From Pseudomonadota bacterium (GTDB lineage: Bacteria; Pseudomonadota; Gammaproteobacteria; Xanthomonadales; Xanthomonadaceae), in contig JAEWGI010000083.1 in assembly GCA_023388355.1 (NCBI GenBank), positions 1-20,018 on the forward strand: a stretch of DNA of 20,018 nt, in the 5' to 3' direction. The notes under the pieces are model-generated. The model saw only the letters and a program-made list of their open reading frames with translations. It did no database searches and was not told the DNA's origin. Every line of letters begins with the position of its first letter. Within the stretch, counting starts at the first letter, position 1. Below, piece by piece: positions 9,491 through 16,100 of the stretch. Both the position numbers and the translations under genes were made by a program.

Positions 9491-10348
9491 ATGGCAGCGA
9501 AATTCCTGGGCCAGTTCCTGTTGGAGCGCGGCGTCGTCACCGCACCGCAGCTGCTGGCCGCGATCGAGGCGCAGCGCGCCTCCAACCCGCTGCTGGGCGA
9601 ACTGGCGGTCAGCCAGGGCATGCTGGACGAGGCCCAGGCGCGCCGGATCAACCAGCGCCAGCGGGTGGAGGACCGTCGCTTCGGCGACATCGCCCTGGAC
9701 ATGGGCGTGCTGGACCAGGCGCAGCTCGACTCGCTGCTGCAGGCACAGAAGGCCGGCCGCAAGATGATCGGCCAGGTGTTGGTGGAACAGGGCGTGCTCG
9801 ACGCCGCGCAGCTGGAAGCCGAACTGGCCCTGCACCGCGCCGGCCAGGAGCAGGCGCGCAACGCGCTCGACCGCGTGGTCGCCACCCACCCGATGGGCGC
9901 ACTGGCCACCAGTGCGATCGGCCTGTGCGCGCGGCTGTTCCCGCGCATGCTGGGCAGCCAGTGCCAGGCCGCCACCGTGCTCGCGCCGCAGCAGCTGAAC
10001 ATGTGGCCGTGCGTGGTCCACGTGCGGGTGGAGGGCGAACACCCGCTCGACATCGGCCTGGCCTGCGACCTCGACAGCGCGCGCGCGCTGGCCTGCGCCC
10101 TGCTCGGCATCGAGGCGGACGCCTGCGACGACGCGCTGGCCCTGGACGCGCTGGGCGAGATGGTCAACGTACTGATGGGCTACGCGGTGCGCGAGGTCCT
10201 GCCCGACGAGGACGCGTCCTACCGCGCGCTGCCGCCCGACGCGACGATCCCGGCCGCGACCCTGGCCGCCGACCGCGAGCGCAGCATCGCGGTGCTGATG
10301 GGATCGCAGCTCGGGGATTTCGTGCTGCTGCTGGCGCGACCTGGCTGA
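9491..10348 (+). CDS. Four-repeat MshEN/GspE-N-like protein fused to a CheX/CheC-like phosphatase domain
   Basis: The product has 285 residues and two parts. Residues 1-119 are four tandem repeats of exactly 29 residues. Glycines fall at 7/36/65/94 and 14/43/72/101, and glutamines at 20/49/78/107, in the pattern LG-x3-L-x3-G-x5-QL. This resembles the helical motif of MshEN / type II secretion ATPase N-terminal domains, some of which bind cyclic di-GMP. Residues about 130-285 resemble the CheX/CheC/FliY fold. They contain the phosphatase signature D219-x3-E223-x2-N226 (DALGEMVN). The likely role is dephosphorylation of the receiver encoded just upstream, with the repeats as sensor or docking module; this is inference. 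The ATG at 9491 follows AGAGGG (9479-9484). The open frame extends upstream over the receiver gene, but in a different frame, and is not used. Confidence 0.75.
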   Translation: MAAKFLGQFLLERGVVTAPQLLAAIEAQRASNPLLGELAVSQGMLDEAQARRINQRQRVEDRRFGDIALDMGVLDQAQLDSLLQAQKAGRKMIGQVLVEQGVLDAAQLEAELALHRAGQEQARNALDRVVATHPMGALATSAIGLCARLFPRMLGSQCQAATVLAPQQLNMWPCVVHVRVEGEHPLDIGLACDLDSARALACALLGIEADACDDALALDALGEMVNVLMGYAVREVLPDEDASYRALPPDATIPAATLAADRERSIAVLMGSQLGDFVLLLARPG

Positions 10349-10382
10349 GGCGGGACTTCGCGGGCCCCGTGCACGCCTGCTG

Positions 10383-10415
10383 CCGGTCGTTCCCGCGAAA
10401 GGCGGGAACGACCGG
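10383..10415. terminator. Bidirectional hairpin between convergent genes
   Basis: CCGGTCGTTCCCGC (10383-10396) pairs perfectly with GCGGGAACGACCGG (10402-10415) around the loop GAAAG, a 14-bp stem. It lies between the stop of the CheX-like gene (10348) and the stop of the convergent DJ-1 gene (10421), where it can act on transcripts from both sides. The sequence is of a palindromic type often seen dispersed in Xanthomonadaceae, so it is both a repeat and a likely transcript end. Confidence 0.7.
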
Positions 10416-10420
10416 ACAAC

Positions 10421-10990
10421 TCACGCCACCGACCGCGCCTGCCCGCGGTGCCGGCCCTCGTCGATCTCCTCGACCAGCTTGGCGCAGAAGGCCGGCAGGT
10501 CGTCTGGCGTGCGGCTGGTGATCAGGCCCTGGTCGACCACCACGTCCTCATCGACCCACTTCGCACCGGCGTTTTCCATGTCCTGGCGGATATTGGGGAC
10601 CGAGGTCACCGTGCGGCCCTTGAGCACATCCGCATTGGCCAGCACCCAGGGGCCGTGGCAGATCGCCGCGACCGGCTTGCCGGCCCTGAAGAATTCACGG
10701 GTGAAGGCCAGCGCCTGCTGGTCCACCCGCAGCGCATCGGGGTTGAACAGGCCGCCGGGAATCACGAGCGCGTCATAGCGCCCGGCATCGGCCTGCGCCA
10801 GCTGCACGTCGACCGACACCTGTTCATCCTTGTCGAAGTGCTTGAAGCCCTGCAGCTTGCCATCCCTGGGCGAAACGATGTCGACGTCGGCACTGTGCTC
10901 CTTCAGCGCCTTCAGCGGCTCCTGCAGTTCGGACTGCTCGAACCCGTCGGTGGCGAGGATGGCGACGCGTTTTCCGGTGAGATGGCTCAT
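10421..10990 (-). CDS. DJ-1/PfpI family protein (YhbO/PfpI-type deglycase or protease)
   Basis: This is a 189-residue single-domain cytoplasmic protein of the DJ-1/PfpI superfamily, PfpI subgroup. The nucleophile elbow AICHGPW puts the reactive cysteine at C111 with H112 next to it. E18 in the conserved ATDGFEQSEL segment is the expected acidic partner. ALVIPGG at 74-80 and TSRTPDDLPAF near the C-terminus are also standard. Members have been described as proteases, chaperones or glyoxal-modified protein and nucleotide deglycases, and the sequence does not decide among these. The ATG is preceded by AGGAG 7 bases upstream. That site lies in a hairpin arm (10995-11017). The gene stands alone, convergent with the CheX-like gene. 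Confidence 0.93.
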   Translation of the reverse strand: MSHLTGKRVAILATDGFEQSELQEPLKALKEHSADVDIVSPRDGKLQGFKHFDKDEQVSVDVQLAQADAGRYDALVIPGGLFNPDALRVDQQALAFTREFFRAGKPVAAICHGPWVLANADVLKGRTVTSVPNIRQDMENAGAKWVDEDVVVDQGLITSRTPDDLPAFCAKLVEEIDEGRHRGQARSVA

Positions 10991-10994
10991 CGAT

Positions 10995-11017
10995 CGACTC
11001 CTGTGGGGAAGGAGTCG
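10995..11017 (-). promoter_or_regulatory. Leader hairpin overlapping the ribosome binding site of the DJ-1 gene
   Basis: Read on the minus strand, CGACTCC (11017-11011) can pair with GGAGTCG (11001-10995) across a 9-base loop. The Shine-Dalgarno AGGAG (11002-10998) lies almost wholly in the 3' arm, so the stem would hide it. The start codon is 4 bases beyond the stem. This may tune translation. Chance occurrence of a 7-bp stem in GC-rich DNA is possible. Confidence 0.35.
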
Positions 11018-11065
11018 GACACGCTAGCGGCCGGGACGCTCATGTGCCGCGAAGGAAACGTGGTG

Positions 11066-11075
11066 TTGACGTCAA
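11066..11075. promoter_or_regulatory. Perfect 10-bp palindrome upstream of the DJ-1 gene
   Basis: TTGACGTCAA is a perfect palindrome 75 bases upstream of the DJ-1 start codon, between that gene and repeat C. It could be an operator, or part of a -35 box (TTGACG on the minus strand, with no good -10 box at the right distance). The GACGTCAA core also occurs inside the neighbouring repeat array (GCGACGTCAAAG at 11218 and 11262), so it may be a relic of the repeat. Confidence 0.25.
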
Positions 11076-11102
11076 GAGGCGCGCGCAGCAGCGATACTGA
11101 AG

Positions 11103-11294
11103 CCCTCCCCTTCAAGGGGAGGGTTGGGAGGGGATGGTGTAGCTGTCCGACGTAGCGGTGCGCGTCAACACCATCCCCACCCCGGCCCTCCCCTTGAAGG
11201 GGAGGGAGCAGGGCGAAGCGACGTCAAAGCCCTCCCCTTGAAGGAGAGGGCGCAGGGCAAGGCGACGTCAAAGCCCTCCCCTCGAAGAGGGGGA
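11103..11294. repeat. Compound palindromic repeat C with a 44-bp tandem array
   Basis: This fills most of the 312-base gap between the DJ-1 gene and the end of telA. The left part repeats the plan of element A. It has a 21-base palindrome at 11103-11123, the inner arm GGGGATGGTGT (11130-11140), a variable centre, the matching arm ACACCATCCCC (11168-11178), and a second 21-base palindrome (11186-11206). The last palindrome is then repeated twice more, with decay, at 11230-11250 and 11274-11294. The three centres (11196, 11240, 11284) are exactly 44 bases apart, and GCGACGTCAAAGCCCTCCCC is shared by the last two. The final unit ends 9 bases from the telA stop and may help end that transcript. 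Confidence 0.87.
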
Positions 11295-11302
11295 GAATGC
11301 GG

Positions 11303-12406
11303 TCAGGACAGCTGCACCGGCGCCGCCAGCCGCTGCTGCACGTCCTCGCGCAGCCTGGCCAGCTCGGTCTCGGCCTGGCGGCGCTGCTGCATGCCGTCGC
11401 GGTGGATCTCGCGCACTTCCTCCACCGTCTGGATCAGCTGCTCGTGCACGTGGCGCAGGGTGGCCACGTCGATCACCGCGCGCTGGTTGGCCTTGGCGGT
11501 CTCGACCGAGGTCTGGCGCATCAGGTCGGCGTTCCTGCGCATGATCTCGTTGGTGGCGTCGTCGATCGCGTTCGACAGCTCGACCGCGTTCTTCTGCTCG
11601 CTGAGCGACAGCTGGATCGCGAACTGGCGCTTCCACGACGGGATGGTGATGTTGCGCACCGCGTTGAACTTCTCGATCAGCTGGATCGCATTGGCCTGGA
11701 TGATGCGGATCATCGGCAGCGACTGGTCGGCCGCGTGCTGCATCACCGCCAGGTCGCCGACGCGCTTGTCGAGCAGGCGGATCGCGTTCTCGATCTCCGA
11801 ACGCCTGGTGCGCGAATCCGGATCCTCCAGCCCGACCAGCGCCTGCTGCTCGCCCGCCAGCTCGGCCAGTCGCTGGCGGCCGGCGGCCACGTGCAGGCCG
11901 AGCGCGCGGCGCTCGTCGAGCACGATGTCGTACATGCGGTCGAACTCGCCCACGCGCTGGTTCTGGGTGCCCTGCTGGCGGGCCACGTCCTGCAGCAGCT
12001 GCTCGATCTGCTGGTTGGTGTCGCTGAATTTCTGCACCAGCTCGCCCTTGGACGCGCGCATGCGGTCGATCAGGCCGCCGATCACCGGCAGCTTCGACTT
12101 GGCGGCGAAGCTGTCGAGGTTGAGCGAGCGCGCGATCCGCACCACCTCGCCGAGCTTGTCGCCGGCCGCGTCGAGGTCGCGGTTGCGCACCTGGTCGAGC
12201 AGCTGGCTGGAAAAGGCCGAGGTCTTGCCTGCGGCCTCGCGGCCGAACACGTGCAGGTTGCCGGGGGTGATGTCCTGCAGCGCCCTGCCGACCTCGGCGA
12301 TCGCGCCGCGGTCGGCCTCGACCAGGCCGAGCGACTTGAGCGCCTGCTCGTCGAGCGCGTCGGTGGCGGGAACAAGGGCGCTGCCGCCGGTGGTGTCCTG
12401 GGTCAT
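11303..12406 (-). CDS. TelA/KlaA family protein (toxic anion resistance family)
   Basis: This is a 367-residue soluble, almost wholly helical protein of the TelA family (PF05816), named after plasmid tellurite resistance determinants. The family-typical central block runs from LPVIGGLIDRM through VLDERRALGLHVAAG and IIQANAIQLIEKFNAVRNIT to IPSWKRQFAIQLSLSEQKNA. Length is normal for the family. No signal peptide or membrane segment is seen. The molecular activity of TelA is not settled; it is repeatedly found with envelope-stress and metal-stress genes. Here it is the last gene of the minus-strand cluster. Its ATG overlaps the stop of the preceding helical-protein gene by four bases (ATGA), so the two are translationally coupled. 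Tellurite resistance in this organism cannot be concluded from the family name. Confidence 0.92.
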   Translation of the reverse strand: MTQDTTGGSALVPATDALDEQALKSLGLVEADRGAIAEVGRALQDITPGNLHVFGREAAGKTSAFSSQLLDQVRNRDLDAAGDKLGEVVRIARSLNLDSFAAKSKLPVIGGLIDRMRASKGELVQKFSDTNQQIEQLLQDVARQQGTQNQRVGEFDRMYDIVLDERRALGLHVAAGRQRLAELAGEQQALVGLEDPDSRTRRSEIENAIRLLDKRVGDLAVMQHAADQSLPMIRIIQANAIQLIEKFNAVRNITIPSWKRQFAIQLSLSEQKNAVELSNAIDDATNEIMRRNADLMRQTSVETAKANQRAVIDVATLRHVHEQLIQTVEEVREIHRDGMQQRRQAETELARLREDVQQRLAAPVQLS

Positions 12407-13161
12407 GGGTCTGCTCCGGTGCCTGCGGGGGCGTGTCGGGAATCGAGTGTACCGGCCATCGCGGCGACTTCCGCCTCGATGGCCGCGTGGGCGTTCGCGG
12501 CCTCGGCCGCGCGCCTGCCGCCGGCCTGCGCCGCTTCACCCAGCGCATGCTGGCGCCACACGGGCAGCAGCACGTCGCGGATGCGCTGGTAGCGGGCCAG
12601 CAGGTCGAGCGACTGGTCGCGCAGCAGGGCCAGCTGGGCGACGCCGGTCGTCCAGGACGCGCGCACGGTATCGAGCTGGGCCAGGCGCTGGACCAGGCGC
12701 TCGCGCGGCGAGGCGACGATGCCGGGCGCGGCGCCGGCATCGGGGTACGCGTCGAGCCAGGCGCGGGCCTGGGCGATGCGTGCGGCGATGGCTTCCATCG
12801 CCCGGGCCATGTCTTCCAGCAGCGCCTGCTGCACCGCGCTGCGCGCGCGCAGGCCGTCGGCGTCGGCGTCGGCCTGCGCCAGCAGCACGCCCAGCCGCTC
12901 GCGCAGCTGCCGGGCCTCGACCTCGGCCTGCACGTCGCGCCCGAGCAGGCGTCCGAACAGGCCGGTGCCGCGGCGCGCGGCGCGCGGGCTGTCGGCCTGC
13001 AGCGCGCGCCTGAGCTCGTCCAGGTGCGCGACCAGCGCCTGCGCCGGTGCGTGGTCCAGCGCATCGGCCAGGCGCGGCTCCAGCGCCTCGTCCAGCGCGT
13101 CCGCGCCATAGCCGACCACGGCCAGCGCATCGTCCAGGTCCACCGGCGGCGCATCGCGCAT
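12403..13161 (-). CDS. Helical protein of unknown family, coupled to the AAA+ ATPase and TelA genes
   Basis: I do not recognise the family. The product has 252 residues and is rich in alanine, leucine, arginine and acidic residues, with long amphipathic helices (about 95-140 and 155-215) that could form coiled coils. There is no signal peptide, membrane segment or obvious catalytic motif. A short GTGLFGRLLGRDVQAEVEARQLRERL segment near residue 66 separates an acidic N-terminal helical part from the rest. The start is taken as the ATG at 13161, whose first base is the last base of the ATPase stop codon (TGATG); a GTG one codon earlier is possible. The gene ends in a four-base ATGA overlap with telA. 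Tight coupling on both sides suggests the product works in a complex with, or as an adaptor between, its neighbours. Confidence 0.82.
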   Translation of the reverse strand: MRDAPPVDLDDALAVVGYGADALDEALEPRLADALDHAPAQALVAHLDELRRALQADSPRAARRGTGLFGRLLGRDVQAEVEARQLRERLGVLLAQADADADGLRARSAVQQALLEDMARAMEAIAARIAQARAWLDAYPDAGAAPGIVASPRERLVQRLAQLDTVRASWTTGVAQLALLRDQSLDLLARYQRIRDVLLPVWRQHALGEAAQAGGRRAAEAANAHAAIEAEVAAMAGTLDSRHAPAGTGADP

Positions 13162-16100
13162 CACGGCTTGTCGGGCTTGTGTTCGTCGGCGCGGAAACGC
13201 AGCTGGCGCAGCAGTTCCTCCAGCTCGATCTCCTGCGCGGTCTGCGGCCGCGCGCGCCTACCCGCGGCCCTGGCCGGCGCCGCCGGCGCCTCGGCCAGCC
13301 TGGTGCGCAGCAGGTCGAGGATCTGCACCAGGGCCGAGTTCAGCTGCGCCTGCCGCTCCTGGCCGTCGGCGAGATGCGCAAGCACCGGCTCGAACGCGCC
13401 GCGCATCGCCTCGGGCAGCGACTGCAGCCACTGCGCCGCGCCTTCGCCCTCGTCGCGCCGCGTGGCGACGCTCTCGCGCAGCGAGGTCAGCAGGCGCTCC
13501 CACGGCACCTCGGGAGCAGCCTGCACCGGCGTCGCGCTGCGCAGCGCGCCCAGGCCTTGCGCGATGTCGGCCAGCTGCGCCACCACGCGCGCGCCGGTAT
13601 CGGCATCCTCGCCGCCCATCGCCTTGTTGCGCAGGAAGTCGCGCTTGATCTGCGCCCACCGCTCTGCCTGGGTTTCATCCATGGTGCCGCGCATTTCGGC
13701 CAGCTTGAGCAGGTTTTCCTCCGCGCCCGTGGTCAGCAGCTGGGCCTCGCCCAGGTAGTGGTCGGCGATCAGCTGCTGCAGCTCGGCGGCGTTCATCACC
13801 GGCGAGATCTTCTCGGCCAGCTTGTTCATGTTGCGGTAGCTGCCCTGCAGCTTGAACGGCGGCTCGGTGCGGTAGCGGTCGGCCTGCGCGGCGCTGGCGA
13901 TGTACTGCTGGTTGACGCGATACACCACGTCGCGCACCTGCATCATCGTCTTCAGCGTGGCGACGATCTCGTTGACCTCGGCGCCGCTGTAGGCGTGGCC
14001 GAGCGCATTGGTCGAGACATCCCTGCCCTCGGCCCGCTCGGCCAGCAGGTAGAGGTCGGCGAGGTCGCGCGTGGCCAGCGGCGCCAGCACCGGGTTGGAG
14101 GTCAGGCTGTTCTCGATGTAGCTGAGCCTGAACGCATCCTCCATGCCGCCCAGCACGTCGCCCAGGTTGTAGATGTCGGCGCGGTTGGCCAGCATGTCCG
14201 GAATCTTGAACACCTCGCCCGACTCGGTGTACGGATTGCCGGCCATGACCACGCAGAACTTTTTGCCGCGCATGTCGTAGGTTTTCGTGCGGCCCTTCCA
14301 CACGCCCTCGATGCGGCGCGTGCCGTCGCACAGCGAGATGAACTTCTGCAGGAACTCCGGGTGGGTGTGCTGGATGTCGTCCACATACAGCATGGTGTTG
14401 CTGCCCATCTCCAGCGCGAGGTTGAGCTTCTCCAGCTCCTGGCGCGAGGTGGCGTCGGGTGCCTGTGCCGGGTCGAGCGAGCGCACCTCGTGGCCCAGCG
14501 CCGGCCCGTTGATCTTCATGAAAACCAGGCCCAGGCGGCTGGCGACGTATTCCATCAGCGTCGTCTTGCCGTAGCCGGGCGGCGAAATCATCATCAGCAG
14601 GCCCATCAGGTCGCTGCGCTTGTCCTCGCCCACCGTGCCCATCTGCTTGGCCAGGTTGTCGCCGATCACCGCCAGGTAGACCTCGTCGATCAGGCGGTTG
14701 CGCACGAACGAGCTCAGCGGCCGCGCGCGGAACTCCGACAGCCGCAGCGCCTCGCGCTCGCGCGCGGCGATGCGCTGGCGCAGCGCCTGGTAGCGTTCGA
14801 AGCCGGGCACGAAATGCGTGCGGTGGCTGCGGAAGCGGGCCAGGAAATCGTCGACCGGGATGGTGAGCCTGCCGCCGTCGATGCGCGGATGCTCGCCCAG
14901 CAGGCCGTCGACCTTCGCCACCAGGGTGGCCTCGACGCTGCGGTGGCGCAGCTCGCGCGCGGCCAGGCGCAGCGCCACCGCCTCGGGCACGTAGCCGGCC
15001 AGCGCCGCGTGGCGCGGGTCGCGCACCATCGCCTGCAGCCATTGCGACACCTGCGACCACTGCGCGGCCTGCGTGGTCGCCTGGCGCAGCGAGCGCTCGA
15101 ACCCCTCCGCCATGCCGGCCGACTGCAGCTGCGCATCGAGCGCGTCGAGCAGTTCGCGCGCGTACTGGCTGAAGCCGAAGGTCGGCTCGCCCTCGCGCAG
15201 TTCGGCGAACAGGTAGTCCGCGGCGGCCTGCGCCTGGTCGGCGTCGAAGGGAAGCCGGCTTTCGGCGATGAATTCCGACAGCACCGCCGCCATCTCGGCG
15301 CGCAGCGCATCGATGCCGTCGCGGGTGGCGAACAGCCGCCGCACCGCCTCCGCGCCGAGCGCGCGCTCCGGCCAGGCCTGCACCTCCTCGCGGCGCTGGT
15401 GGCGCGCCCAGAACATCAGCGCCAGCGCGCGCGCCGCCGGCGCGTGCACCAGCGCACCGGCGCCCAGGTACAGCGGCACCAGCGCCTGCAGCAGGCGCGC
15501 GGCGTCGTGGTCGTGGATGCCCTTCTCGTAGCCTTCGCGGTAGCGCGGCGCGGCGAAGTCGCGCACCAGGCGGTCCAGCGCGGCCGGGTCCGCCAAAGCG
15601 TGCTCAAGCGCGGCCACGTCCAGGCCGTCGCGTCCGTGCACGGCGGCATCGAGGATCAGCCCGGCCAGGTATTCGCCGCGATACAGCGTCGGCGATTCGG
15701 AATCGAGCGAGACCTGCCACCAGTCGCGCAGCGCGTCGAGCTCGGGGTCGTGGATCGCCTCGTAGTAGTCGGTGCCGGTCAGGTGCACGGCCAGGCCGTC
15801 GCCGCGCGGCAGGATGGTCAGGTCCAGCGGCTGGGTGTTGACGCTGAAGCGGTGGCGCGGGCCGAGGCGGATGACGCTGCCGCCGGCCTCGAACAGCTCG
15901 CTGCGGTCGCGCAGGCTGCGCACCGCCTGGTCGCGCACGCCCTTCAGGCGCGCCTCGATGTCGTCGGCCTTGACGCTGTCGCGGTACTCGCGCAGGCGCC
16001 CGGCCAGCTCGCGCAGCTTGAGGATCAGCGGATCGCCGGCGAAGAAGGCGTTGAGCTCGTCGAGCGTGGTGAAGCGCTCGGTGCGGCGCACCAGGCCGTC

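Noticed and set aside
11066..11075. TTGACG as the -35 box of a standard sigma-70 promoter for the DJ-1 gene
   Set aside because: At 17 bases' spacing the -10 position reads TCGCGG, which is not a usable -10 box.
11303..12406. Proof of tellurite resistance
   Set aside because: The TelA name comes from plasmid studies. Chromosomal members are widespread and no terB/C/D/E genes are in the window.
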